Shown: in pieces, positions 53,501 through 64,000 of the stretch
How the letters are laid out: each line of letters starts with the position of its first letter
Position numbering within the stretch: position 1 is the first letter of the stretch
The notes under the pieces: model-generated
The model's database searches: none
What the model was told of the DNA's origin: nothing
Seen by the model: only the letters and a program-made list of their open reading frames with translations
Assembly: GCA_036365455.1 (NCBI GenBank)
Contig: JAWQUS010000020.1
Coordinates: forward strand, 3,755,001-3,819,000
Length of the DNA: 64,000 nt
Source: Macrosoma leucophasiata
Lineage: Eukaryota; Arthropoda; Insecta; Lepidoptera; Hedylidae
Direction of reading: 5' to 3'
Made by a program: the position numbers and the translations under genes

Positions 53501-55132
53501 TTTTTTTTATGTACTAAATAAAAAATCATACAGTGGGAGTTATATATAGAAAAACTATTTGAAGATAATAGAGCAAGTAATATACGTATAACAGTAGCAG
53601 AAAAATACCTAGAAATTCTAGAGTCAGAAATTATAAACGCCATTAAAAATTCAAAAAATAATAGAACACCAGTTTGCGATAATATTCATTCCGAAGTGCT
53701 TAAACTTATGTCAAGAGAGTCATCTCATGTTGTTATGGAACTATTTAATATGGTATATAAAAGCGGCAACCTTCCTGCTGATTGGTTAAAATCCACTTTT
53801 ATCACTATACCTAAGAAGCCGAACACAAAACGTTACGAAGAATATAGAACAATCAGCCTTATGAGTCATGTCCTCAAAATATTTTTAAAAATTATTCATT
53901 CTCGTATACACCGAAAATGTGAGGAATATATATCGGAAACGCAATTTGGTTTTAGGAATGGTCTAGGGACTAGAGACGCTCAGTTTTATTTAAATGTTTC
54001 GCATTCAAAGATGCTTGGACATGAACAAAAGCGTATACCTGTGTTTCATAGATTATGAAAAGGCATTTGACAAAGTTAGGCACGAGAACTTGATTCAAAT
54101 TCTCGATCATATTGGAGTAGACAAACACGACCTTAGAATTATAATAAATTTGTACTGGGCTTAAAAGGCAATGGTGAAGGTAGAGAACCAGATTTCTAAA
54201 GAAACAGAAATCAAGCGCGGCGTCAGGCAAGGGTGCATATTGTCACCTACGTTATTTAATGTGTACGCAGAGAGAATAATGACAGAATCTCTACATGAAG
54301 TCGAAGAGGGTATAGTAATAAATGGGGAAGTCATTAATAATATAAGATATGCGGATGATACCATACTTATTGCAGAAGACATAAAAAGCCTGCAAAGGAT
54401 GCTAGACTGTGTGAATAAGACAAGTAATAAGTATGGCTTGAAAATAAATACCAAAAAGACTAATTTTATGATAGTCTCAAAATCTCCAACCCCAAATGTT
54501 AATTTAACTCTGGAAAAAAACCAAATAGAGCGCGTGAATAAGTTTAAATATTTAGGTAGTTATGTAAACGAGAAATGGGATAGTAAACAAGAGGTTCGTA
54601 TCAGAATAGAACAGGCCCGTAGTGCTTTTAAAAAAATGAAAAAGATTCTGTGTTGTAAACGCTTTAACCTTTAAATACGTATTAGATTGGTCCGCTATTA
54701 TGTATTCAGTGTCTTACTTTATGGAATGGAGAGTTGGACTCTAACCTCAGCATTATGCTCTAAACTTGAAGCGTTTGAAATGTGGATATACAGACGTATG
54801 CTCACAATACCATGGGTCCAAAAAGTTACTAATGTTTAAGTACTGCGTCGAATGAATAAAAAGGTGGAATTACTCACAACTATCAAGGAGAGGAAGCTGC
54901 AGTATTTCGGACATATTATGAGAGGTGACAAATATAGAATACTCCAATTGATTTTGCAAGGCAAGATTCAGGGCAAAAGGAGACCTGGTAGAAGAAGGAC
55001 ATCCTGGTTGAAAAATCTGAGAGAATGGTTCAACCTAAGCACTCGTTCTCTATTCCGTGCTGCAGCATCAAAAATTAGAACTGCCATGATGGTCGCCAAC
55101 CTTCGTAGAGAAGTGGCACTTTAAGAAGAAGA
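53500..55132 (+). mobile_element. Non-LTR retrotransposon, 5' truncated, several stops
   Basis: Frames in order encode a decayed reverse transcriptase: NLPADWLKSTFITIPKK and TQFGFRNGLGTRDAQF, a shift near 53985, then CFIDYEKAFDKVRHENL (motif A), a stop near 54162, IKRGVRQGCILSPTLFNVYA (motif B), IRYADDTILIAED (motif C) and LGSYVNEKWDSKQEVRIRI. A TAA follows at 54672, then LYGMESWTL and EAFEMWIYRRML, and the C-terminus LQYFGHIMRGDKYRIL through GRRRTSWLKNLREWF. It ends AGAAGAAGAA. There is no endonuclease. It belongs to the same broad type as the intact element at 28479-31794 but is clearly a different family. It is inactive. Confidence 0.87.
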
Positions 55133-55135
55133 ATG

Positions 55136-55489
55136 TAATAAAAGTGGCAAACAAGCATGCAGTTTACATTGATGTTAAGTGATGACTGCAGCCAATAGAC
55201 ACTTTCACAAAGACCGAGGTCAAAATGCATATGCGTTACCACTCCTGAGGCCTAAGGTGTTATGCCTCTGTGTCGGAAATTACAGCGCCGTACATTACCA
55301 CCTGGCCGAAACACGATAGTGCTGAACACTACCATTTAGCGGCAAGTATATTAGGTAATGTGGTGGTGCCTATGCCCGCAAGCACCGTTACTGGAGTTCT
55401 ACCACCAGTAAAAATGGATGTTAAGTGATGACCGCAGTATATAGACATCTACACAAAAACTATATATACTGGCGTCGGGATGTGACGAC
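55136..55489 (-). repeat. Inverted arm 2 (same nested SINE-A structure)
   Basis: Reverse complement of 52741-53100 with shared private variants (AACTCCAGTAACGG, GCTTGCGGGC, ACCACATTACC, TTTCGGYC, GCATATGCATTTTGACCTCG, GTGTCTATTGGCTGCAG) and the same insertion point after AACATCCAT. The arm starts right at the 3' end of the retrotransposon. Confidence 0.85.
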
Positions 55490-55565
55490 CCTAGATACCC
55501 ACACAATGACCAGAGGTCCAAATGCAGATGCGTTGCCACTCCTGAGGCCTGAGGAGGAGTAGGTA
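55490..55565 (-). repeat. Further SINE-A 3' piece
   Basis: GATACCCACACAATGACCAG and GCAGATGCGTTGCCACTCCT belong to another reversed SINE-A fragment, abutting arm 2. Confidence 0.6.
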
Positions 55566-56916
55566 TATCCTGTATCGCACCAGCGGCAATGCAGTATGCG
55601 TTAGTGTGGATCTAGACTAGATTACCGTTACACGATTGTCGATAATATTATGTTTGCCTGCGCTTTATTTATGTAATAAAGCGTTTTGGATACATAATGA
55701 GGCGGTCCCGAAAAATGTTGGCTAGTTTTTTTGACGAAAAAATTGAAGATAACTGTAGTAGACATCATATCCGACATAAGCAAAATGGAAATAATTTCTC
55801 TCCGGGTAAGAAAATAAAAGCTTAAGATGATATTACTATGATTATTCCATCACGTTCAGGAAAAGCTAAATCCCCTAAGTCATGTCATATTTGGTTTGGC
55901 AGAAGATTAATTTACTTAATAAATATTTATATAAATAACATCGATAAATATTTGTTTTGTTTTATTGACATCATTACCTGGTCATCGACAATTTGAAAAT
56001 TTACATTATTTATGTGCGCTACATGACATATATGTCCGGTAAGACGTTTATGGCTAAGTGATTTTTGACTTATAGATAAGGCAAAAATCACTTAGCCGAT
56101 TCTGCAACCAAGAAAAATTGCCATAAAATGAAAATTTTACGAGAAATATGGGTTTACAAAAAGATCGTTTACCGGACGCATTAGCCATGTTTCGCACCAA
56201 TAAAATATTTAGTACATAGCAATATAGTTATGTACCTACCGCAACACAAAATTGGAAATATTGTTTTTCAACTTCGCAGTCAACGTTAAAATAGCTCCTA
56301 CTGAATTTGTTCGGGAGCGGAGTTCTTCTCAGTAGTGACTGCACTTAGAACTATGCTAAGCAATGATGCTAAGTGAATAAGTTTGATCTTGACGATTTTT
56401 TTTTCTTTTTTTTCACTAGTTCATTTAAGGAAATAATTGAGTATGATATTTTTACTTAGCTTTTCTCTTCCAATTTTATTTTATTGTTAATATCTATTTT
56501 TATTTTTACTGTGTTTAATAGTATTCACTCTAAGTAATTTGTAACCTCTTGAAGACGTTTAGATAATATCCGTAAAGATCAGAATTAAAATATTTTCATT
56601 CTTTCTTTGATTTAACTTTTACCAACAACACTGTTTACCTAACATCATTTTCATGTCTATGTCCTAGTTCACCTATCCAGGGTACCTATTGCGTGACACG
56701 GTTACTGGACTATCGACGTATATGAACATACATTTTTAATTTCTCATCGACCGACCCCGATATAGGACGGGGTGGTTTTTAAAACCGTACGTTATCGTGT
56801 TAGTCGATTGTATTGATTGGATAAACGTTTCGTAGACCGTTTATAAATAGTTATGATATACACTTCTCTAAAATATTTCTACTGCTTCATTTTTAAAAGT
56901 ACGTGCAATAAATTTT
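55566..56916. other. No gene seen; AT-rich
   Basis: No supported frame. A local inverted repeat is visible near 56050-56095 (GGCTAAGTGATTTTTGACTT facing GGCAAAAATCACTTAGCC). Nothing else is recognised. Confidence 0.45.
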
Positions 56917-57188
56917 ACTGGTGGTAGAGCTCCAGTGACGGAGCTCGCGGGCGTAGCATTACCATATACTTGCCTCTAAACGGTAGTGTTCAGCATCGTG
57001 TTCCGGTCAGGTGGTAATGTATGGCCTTGTAATTTCCGGCACAGAGGCATTACACCTTAGGCCTCAGGAGTGGTAATGCATCGGCATTTTGACCTCGGTA
57101 TTTGTGTAGTTGTCTATAGGCTGCAGTCATCACTTAACATCAATGTGAACTGCATGCTTATTTGCCACTTCCATTACATAAAAAAAAA
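56917..57188 (+). repeat. SINE-A copy
   Basis: ACTGGTGGTAGAGCTCCAGT to GCCACTTCCATTACATAAAA with an A run; a 25-bp deletion after GGGCGTAGCATTACC. Confidence 0.85.
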
Positions 57189-57385
57189 TGTGTGGGCCAG
57201 TATGGCCGCGTAATAACCATCACAGAGACAAAACAACTAAGGTCTACATTCGATGTCACGTGATTCGTGTTAGTAAACTTACGGGGACGTGGTATTCGGT
57301 GTTACACTTTTCGAAGTCCGGTATCACACTCTCTCAAGATATCTACCGGACTTCGAAAAGGTCTCAAGGGTGGCAACGCATCGGT
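57189..57385 (+). repeat. Older SINE-A remnant carrying a 17-bp hairpin
   Basis: AACCATCACAGAGACAAAAC and GGTGGCAACGCATCGG are SINE-A (older subfamily) ends. Between them is foreign sequence with the arms CTTTTCGAAGTCCGGTA (57307-57323) and TACCGGACTTCGAAAAG (57344-57360), exact reverse complements. Confidence 0.65.
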
Positions 57386-57485
57386 TTTTTGGGTATTCTG
57401 TAATGTTAAGTTTTACTGTATGAAAATGAAATAAAATAAAAAAATATCCGGAAAATAAAAATAAAGTTAAAAATAAAATAAAAAT

Positions 57486-57697
57486 GTAACTTCACGCCTG
57501 TAATCCTAGAAGGGGTAAGCAGAGGTAAATGCATACATGCAAATACCCACGATTCAGCGGTTTCCTTTTTTTGGCCCCATATAACAGGTGGCGAGCCTGT
57601 TGCCTGAGCTAACTAATGACATGCACGTTTACAAAAAGGAGAAGTCATTTATAAAATCCGTCCCTTAACTCTTGACCCGAGGATCGAAGCTGGAACC
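57486..57697 (-). mobile_element. SINE-B copy, interrupted by the hAT-like element
   Basis: GTAACTTCACGCCTGTAATC, then TAACAGGTGGCGAGCCTGTT, then a diverged head (CCCGAGGATCGAAGCTGGAA) that appears to resume after 59309 as CCAGTAGTAACC. The body is partly replaced between 57607 and 57660. Confidence 0.6.
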
Positions 57698-58199
57698 TAG
57701 GGATGTTGCGGATGCAGATTTTTTCACATCCGCGGATGCAGATGCGGAAGCGGATTTTAGGAAGCTCGCATCCGCGGATACGGATGCGGATCTCTACGCA
57801 AATCTTAAGTGTGGATAGGAAAAAAGCAAAAGACAGTAATATTTCTCAGTAATATTTATCCTTTCTTTATCTATACTTATAATAAAACAGTAGAAGTGTA
57901 AATTCTGTACATTAAAAATATTGAAAAAATAAATACATGGGGATGTTACTAGATCGATACCGAACACAAAAATGTGATTAAATTATTTTTTGTCTGTCTG
58001 TCTGTCTGTTTGTTCAAGCATCACACAAAAAATACCGGTCCGATTGCGACAAAACTTAAACTTACTTAACGTTTGGCGCACAACACTAGGTACTTTTTAT
58101 CCCGAAAAAATGTCTGTTTCTGTGCACGCTAATTTCAGAAATGGCTTATCCGATTTGCGTTTTTACTAATATATTACGGTAAGTTTCACTTAACATTAA

Positions 58200-58336
58200 G
58201 GGCGAGATTCACAGACCGCACTACGACTTTACTTTCGAGCAAAGTACGCTTCGAACTGTCAAAACCCATACATTTCTGACAGTTCTAAGCATACTTTGCT
58301 CAAAGTAAAGTCGTAGTGCGGTCTGTGAATCTCACC
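58200..58336. mobile_element. MITE-P, complete copy inside the hAT-like element
   Basis: GGGCGAGATTCACAGACCGC, CTACGACTTTACTTTCGAGC and their inverse, ending TGTGAATCTCACC. TTAA precedes it at 58196-58199; the right side reads ATTAG. The arms pair over about 60 bp. Confidence 0.85.
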
Positions 58337-58479
58337 ATTAGTGTTTGTTTTATGTCAATCGGTTCAGAAATAGTAACGTCAGTTTAAAGAATCATATCGA
58401 ATGTTTTTATACTATTCTGTATCTATCCTCTATCTTTTTAGGACCCTGTACCTAAAAAACGGACCCTATTACTAATCCT

Positions 58480-58532
58480 CCGCTGTCTGTCTGCCTGTCT
58501 GTCCGTCTGTCTGTCTGTCCGTCTGTCTGTCA
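58480..58532 (+). repeat. GTCT/GTCC microsatellite
   Basis: About twelve GTCT-type tetranucleotide units with scattered GTCC and GCCT variants. A shorter run lies at 57992-58011. Confidence 0.85.
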
Positions 58533-59359
58533 CCGGGCTGTATCTCATAAACAGTGATAGCTAGAATGCTAAAATTTTCACAAATTATGTATTTCAGTTA
58601 CTGCTATAACGACAAGATTAAATACTAAAAATAAGAAACTGAAAACATTCAGGGGTCCAATGGGGCATACAATAGACATGTTTTTTTTTTCGTATATTTT
58701 CGCTCGATATTAATAACGGTAGCAAGTAGACGCTTACAATTTTCACAGAATTTTTAGGTCTTATGTTGTATATTACCCTCAATAATAAATAATTAAATAA
58801 CCGAAAACGTTTGAAATAGTTCCAAATTTCACTATGCGTAGGTGGTGACATAGTTAACTCACTTCCCTTCTCTAATAGGTTAACAAAAGTCAATTTAAAT
58901 TTAAAAAGCAGTACTCAGTTAACGTTTACGTAGGACTTACGTTTGTAAATAAGCAATACTTTTACTTAAATGTACCTATGCGATGACACTTTTTAACAAA
59001 AGCACAGTAAAAAACGAACCAACTTGTTCCTATTTACGACAAAATAACAAACGTACGCGTCAGATCATGTTACAGAACAACACAAACAATAGCGAGGGGC
59101 ATCGCCGTAATTGCTTACCTATTGGTCAATCAGCACGCGCGGTCAACACGTGCCACACGCTGGGCCCACCCCTTTCTTTCTTGTCGCGACCTGCACATCC
59201 GCATCCGCATCAGATCTGCATTGATTTATGCGGATGTGGATGCGAATATCTAAATCAATGCGAATGATCCGCATATGCGGATGCGGATGCGAATATTCGC
59301 AACTACCTACTGGAACCTACCAGTAGTAACCTAATACCATTTTACTAACCACTTTTCTT

Positions 59360-59647
59360 ACTGGTGGTAGAGCTGTAGTGACGAACGTCGCGGGCGTAGG
59401 CAACACCGCATTACCTAATATACTTGCCGCTAAATGGTAGTGTTCAGCACTATCGTATTCCGGTCAGGTGGTAATGTACGGTCCTGTAATTACCGGCACA
59501 GGCATAACACCTTAGGCCTCAGAAGTGGTAACGCATCTGCATTTTTACCTTAGTCTTTGTGTTAGTGTCTATAGTCTGCAGTCATCACTTAACATCAATG
59601 TGAACTGCATGCTTGTTTACCACTTCCATTACATAACAAAAAAAACC
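59360..59647 (+). repeat. SINE-A copy, full length
   Basis: ACTGGTGGTAGAGCTGTAGT to TTACCACTTCCATTACATAA and an A-rich end. Confidence 0.87.
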
Positions 59648-59891
59648 AAACACGACATTTATACAGGCGAACCAGTTTTTACTATACATTTTTTTCACCC
59701 ATACAAGTTCATTTGTAACTGTGATTAAAACCATAAAGAGTTACTTATATCCGGTGGGGTGTATTCCATTCGATGCCTTCATTAGGTTCGATTTGACTTT
59801 CAAATCGTAAGTCGGCATCTAATTAGAATGCAATTAATGAATTAGCGATGCCCGACATGTATCAGTATTTTACAGTACCGATACAAAGGAA

Positions 59892-60070
59892 TGGTTGTAA
59901 TGTACGGCCCTGTAATTTCCGGCACAGAGGCATAACACCTTATGCCTCAGGAGTGGTAACACATCTGCATTGACATTGATCTTTGTGTGGGTAGACACCC
60001 CATAGGCTGCAGTCATCACTTAACATCAATGTAAACTGAATGCTTGTTTGCCACTGCCGTAACATAAATA
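59892..60070 (+). repeat. SINE-A copy, 5' truncated
   Basis: GTACGGCCCTGTAATTTCCG to GCCACTGCCGTAACATAAAT, with an extra ACACCCC insertion after GTGTGGGTAG. Confidence 0.82.
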
Positions 60071-60099
60071 TATATATATCACGCGGTGCCAACCTTGAA

Positions 60100-60135
60100 A
60101 AATATATATACTCAATACTCAATACTTTATTGCAC
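60100..60135 (-). repeat. LINE 3' tail
   Basis: TATACTCAATACTCAATACT and TTTATTGCACC are the reverse of the GCAATAAA/TATTGAATATTGA tail type seen at 38540-38571. Only the tail is visible. Confidence 0.5.
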
Positions 60136-60140
60136 CATAA

Positions 60141-60385
60141 TGTATAGGTCGCGCCACGTAAAAAGAACGCTGGCGGTCAAGCTGCGCGTCATGTGTTTTA
60201 TTTCATTTTATGTTATTCTATGTAATATAGTTTTCAATCTGCCTACCAATACACGAAACCGCAAGCGAAAGCTAGATCAAAAATAAACCAATAGGGCTAG
60301 TACTTTCGTGCGCGAGTGTACCGATGCGCGAACACATCCCTTCTACTTTCTTCCAGCGTTCTTTTTACGTGGCGCGACCTATACA
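60141..60385. mobile_element. Short TIR element with perfect 33-bp TIRs
   Basis: TGTATAGGTCGCGCCACGTA continuing AAAAGAACGCTGG at 60141-60173 recurs exactly inverted at 60353-60385. It is 245 bp and non-coding. Trimmed to TAGGTCGCGCC it would have TA on both sides. The perfect TIR suggests youth, but only one copy is in the window. Confidence 0.85.
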
Positions 60386-62723
60386 ACGGTAGGTAGTGAT
60401 ACAATAGCATTATGGACCCTGTAGGGCACCGCAAAGTAGGAGAGAAGTGGATTGATACTGTATTAAATACTTATTTTAACATACCTGTATATTATTTATC
60501 TCTCGTCAGCACGGGGTCCAATTTGAACCCCGGACCTTTGTCAGGCTTGCGCGGGGACAAGGGGGGTTCAACACGTAGAGGCCCTTTCGAGAATTTTGAT
60601 CTGTTTTGTAATGGGTTATATTCGGCGGGACCTCTCTCTGTCTGCATCAATAGTTAATACAGACACAGACAGACCCCGCAGAATATATGGGACTAGTGTA
60701 ATGATAAGTGATTCGCCAAGCTTTGGGCTATGTGGGTGAACTGGGGGACTAGCTGGCTGGGCCTATGGAGTGAGATCCGGTACTTGCCTATATTCAACAT
60801 CTCACATTATCGAATCCTACTTTAGGCAGGTGGTGACTCGCTTCTCCTTGGTGGGCCCCCCAAACAGCCAACCCGATGGTCGACGGGGGGCAACACTGTT
60901 GAGAGAGGCTGGGGGTGTCGAGAGGTGTGGCCCCGGTTTCACCATCACGAGCGAGTAATCTCAAGCTCGGAGCGGGCTTCCCCGCTATTATGACACTTCT
61001 ACCCCCAAATGCATACCTCTAGCGCCCCACTCTGACCGGCCAATGAAGGCAAGCTAGAGGTGAGAGATCTGATGCTCTATCCGGCCGTACCTCTGTGTGG
61101 CGGACGAGGCGGAGCCCAGTTCTCTCGGAGGAACTCGAGATGATGGTAGGGGGTGGTGTCGCTACTCACCAACAGCTCGCCACAAGCTGCTCTGCCTCCA
61201 TATTACTTACATTATTACCTTTGTTCGGTATTGTAACCGAACACTCTATTTCGGCTCGAATTGCATCCGCGTGACGCACTTATTAGCCTAATTTTTATAT
61301 TATAATTTTACCATCAGTGCAATTTCGGCTACCGCGGCACCCGGGTGCATTCATTAACATTTCATAACATTTTAAACATTCTAACATTTAAACATTTTTA
61401 TAACCTTTTTCCTATTCGCAACATTTTCATATACATTTTAGTTTTAACATTATTTTTGTACTCTTTACTTTTACATTTTTTATACAATAAATTAGTATTT
61501 AACAATCAAACATCTCTTTACATTCCAATTACCACTGCAACACCCCCTCCGTACCGCACAACCTTGATTGATATTTTAATTTAATTTTACGAGAAATTAG
61601 AATTTAAATCAGATACGCTGATATACCTTTCTCAATATGTATGGTAGGTAATAAAGTTAAACCTTCCCAGTTTTGTTTACTTGACTGGAGCGCCTTCTGC
61701 GCTCGCCGATTCCCCGATGAAGTACCTAGACTAGTCGTCTCAAGACGAGCTGCCTACTACCTGTCCGTCCTTAAAAAAACAGTTTACACGTCTTACTAAA
61801 TTAATTAATTGCCTTATACTATTTGTGATTAACTAGGCATGCGAAACATGTCGGGGTTTTTCAAACGCCTCGAGGTTAGAAAACCGACATAAATCAAACA
61901 TGTTCAAATTATTCATCCAAGTCCTAAATTAAAAATGGTAAGCTAGAATTCAGTCAATTTATCATCGGTAGTACAGCTCCAGTGACGGGCCTCAGGGTCG
62001 TAGGTATAGTCCAGTTAGTGCAGTTATATTTTTTATGAAATTAATGAACAATCGTCAACCGAACAATGGCGGTCAAACCATTCCAATGGGGCGGCGGTAG
62101 GGTTCCCATCTCTCCCGGAATTCCGGGAATCTCCCGGATTCGAGCTCTGAAATTTAAAATCTCCCGTCTATTTACTCGCCGGAAGGGATTTAAAATATAC
62201 TAAATTCGCCCGCAAAAACAAGTTGTTCAAATGTAGGTAACGACACGCAATGTCAAATTTTCAAAATGGGTTTTTGGCTGGCAACACTGGTCGAGCTAAC
62301 AGCTGTTTTTGACTGTCCCGTATTTTATTAATTTAATTTCTATATAATATATATTATTCTCAAATAATTTTGCCCAGTAACAATTGTGTACAATTATTGT
62401 TTATATTGTTTGTGAAAACCGTGCTTAATTGTGTATTTACTGAATAATTAACGAAGAAATTGGCCGGCTTTTTGACATTTGTATCGTACGTTTAAGTATT
62501 TGAATCATAAAACACGTTAACAAGTTGTTAATCATTGTTATCTCCATTCTAGGGTCTTGATCAGAGTATATAAATACTCATTTATATTAAATAATCGAAG
62601 AATTGACGAATTACATACCCGATCGGTATATAGAAGTGCTAACCTTTCATAACCACACTTCTAAACTGTTAAACAACTTTTTGGAGTTTAATTATCAAAC
62701 GCTGTTTCTTGTTTACCTTTATA
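60386..62723. other. No host gene seen; GC-rich repeat-like block, then upstream part of a LINE
   Basis: 60510-61200 is GC-rich with no frame bearing a domain and looks like unclassified element sequence (GGTGGGCCCCCCAAACAGCC; CCACAAGCTGCTCTGCCTCC). 61345-61470 repeats AACATTTT units. 61685-61785 is the dispersed repeat shared with 2838-2935. 62030-62075 is an RTE 5' scrap (AACCGAACAATGGCGGTCAA). The last few hundred bases may be the 5' UTR of the ORF1-bearing element. Confidence 0.45.
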
Positions 62724-64000
62724 ATGATGACTCGCAGGGCCTTGTCTCGCCAGGAGGAGTCTAAACTCCAAATGGCTTTGAAGGAATTGAAGGCCACCAA
62801 GGAGTTGGTTGAACAGTTAAACAGTCAGAGAGATGACAATGAAAAGGAGCTGTTAGAAGTGTTAGCCAGGGATAGCAAATTAAAACAAGACATGGCAGAG
62901 TTACATATTTAATGTATAGCCTTAAGCGAGGAACGGGACAAACTCCAGATGATAGAAGACAGGTTCGACCAATGCAGTGATGAGTATGAGCAAGCCCTGA
63001 GACGCATCACCACATTGGAAGTTGAATTGGGAGAGGCCAATGTACTAATAAACAGCTTACAAACTGACAACCTTAACAAGACAGCCTCCCAGAACCAAAG
63101 TCTATTTGAGTAGTTGGTCCAGTGCGCTCCAGACTATGATAGCATTAGTCAGCCACTAGTAACTATTGATTTGACATGTGATACACCTACACATAATATT
63201 GTATATAGCAGTAAGAAATTAAAGAAGTACATTAAATTGAATAAATGTATTAAAAAAACTCAAAATTTAATAAAATTACATAAAAGTTACATAAAGAAAA
63301 GCAAATTAAATTCCAGATTGTTTCAAAAATTGCAATTGTTCTCATCTAAAATTGATAATAACAGAATTAATTATAAATATGACATTAATAAATTACATAT
63401 TGACCACAACCGATATAAGGACTCATTGTCTGCAATGACCACAAAGTATGAAACCTCACAGAAGGAAATTCGGGAATACATACTGGCCATGAACAAACTA
63501 GTAAACCAGTGCAAATATAATTCAGAGCAATTTGATTTATTGATTAACGCCCAAAATCATTGTAGTGATATGCTCAATTCAGTGAGTTCAAAGACTGTAT
63601 GTGATCCTCCTGCTAACCAGCCCCAGAGCTCATCTAGCACAGTTTCTAACAGTTCCTTATCATCAAATAATGTTAAACAGAAATATGTAATGTTCAGTGA
63701 TGACATCGGTAAAGACTTTGGGCACTTATTGAATTTTAGCTCGGGACAGTCAACATTTATAAACCACTGCATGCCAGGGTTATCATTTGATAGCATATTA
63801 GAAAAAATAACAGCTTTTAGCTTTGAACAAGATGCCACATTAATTATATTTATTGCTAATAGAGGTAATTTAAATAAAAAACACTTTATTAACAAATTGG
63901 ACATCTTACAGACACTGAATGTAAAAAATATTATTTTATTTACATTACCTTTTAGTAAGAGTCTGTCTGATAAGGAAAATAATTTAAGATATTTATTAAA
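62724..64000 (+). mobile_element. Non-LTR retrotransposon ORF1, two in-frame stops, runs off the window
   Basis: From ATG 62724 one frame continues to the window end with only two stops, TAA 62910-62912 and TAG 63111-63113; after the second it is open for at least 295 codons. The N-terminal part (EESKLQMALKELKATKELVE; EYEQALRRITTLEVELGE) is a clear coiled coil, as in LINE ORF1 proteins that bind RNA as oligomers. A lysine- and asparagine-rich stretch and a second coil (MTTKYETSQKEIREYI) follow. About 63690-64000 (YVMFSDDIGKDFGHLL, FEQDATLIIFIANRGN, LNVKNIILFTLP) looks like a degenerate SGNH/esterase-like domain of the kind found in CR1-type ORF1. Both stops would be single C-to-T changes of Gln codons. 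No zinc knuckle is seen in the window; ORF2 would lie beyond. Confidence 0.7.

Larger units (their letters stand above)
57698..59309. mobile_element. hAT-like element with hexamer-rich ends and 8-bp TSD
   Basis: CTGGAACC is duplicated at 57690-57697 and 59310-59317. The ends are TAGGGATGTTGCGGATGC and, reversed, TAGGTAGTTGCGAATATTCG. Both subterminal regions (57710-57800; 59195-59300) are built of GCGGAT/ATCCGC units. The 1612-bp interior has no transposase and carries a MITE-P (58200-58336) and a GTCT microsatellite. Confidence 0.78.

Noticed and set aside
57690..59317. CRISPR-like array from the repeated hexamers
   Set aside because: The units are contiguous short hexamers without regular spacers and form the ends of a hAT-like element in a eukaryotic genome.
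63557..63904. 115-codon minus-strand frame near the end
   Set aside because: It is antisense to the ORF1 frame, which has coiled-coil structure and much greater length.

Overview
The window looks like a piece of a moth or butterfly (Lepidoptera) genome. The grounds are small intron-bearing genes with GT-AG junctions, two cuticle-type VPVP proteins with a short signal-peptide exon, a MADF-BESS protein, mariner and non-LTR elements of types familiar from Lepidoptera, and a very dense load of SINEs and miniature inverted-repeat elements. Nothing bacterial, no operon and no CRISPR array is seen. Four host genes can be supported; nearly everything else is transposable-element sequence, often inserted one element into another.

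Host genes: (1) 1337-2727 (-), two internal exons of a small multi-pass membrane protein, with a decayed duplicate of one exon in the intron; (2) 10878-11989 (-), a two-exon, 206-residue secreted VPVP-rich protein; (3) 20566-22379 (-), a two-exon, 206-residue MADF-BESS protein; (4) 43634-49312 (+), a four-exon, 221-residue secreted GYGLGH/VPVP protein. The promoter, exon 1 and start of intron 1 of gene 4 are present twice in tandem (about 520 bp apart), both with intact TATA-like box, ATG and splice donor.

Repeats are named here for convenience. SINE-A: about 285 bp, A-tailed, roughly 25 copies or pieces. SINE-B: about 310 bp, tRNA-like head, 5 copies. SINE-C: 5S rRNA-like head, 2 copies. MITE-P: palindromic, probable TTAA target. 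MITE-G: terminus TAGTAGGGGAGCCC. MITE-T: about 45 bp TIRs, TA target. Three hAT-like elements carry 8-bp target duplications. Two copies of an unclassified long-TIR element (A 28272-32126, B 36600-38942) each carry other transposons inside. Repeat D and repeat E are unclassified dispersed pairs.

The most complete mobile element is a non-LTR retrotransposon at 28479-31794. It has one uninterrupted 1036-codon endonuclease-reverse transcriptase frame and a perfect 12-bp target duplication, and it sits inside long-TIR element A. Element B carries a LINE 3' piece which in turn carries a dead mariner. A second, broken reverse transcriptase (53.5-55.1 kb) lies between two inverted 350-360 bp arms of identical nested structure. 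The window ends in an ORF1-like frame (62724-64000) with a coiled-coil N-terminus and a possible SGNH-like domain, interrupted by two stops.

No evident new enzymatic system was found. The items most worth attention are the duplicated promoter/exon 1, the intact retrotransposon inside a long-TIR element, the inverted SINE duplication, a perfect 68-bp inverted repeat carrying half of a tRNA-like sequence, and the 5S-headed SINE.
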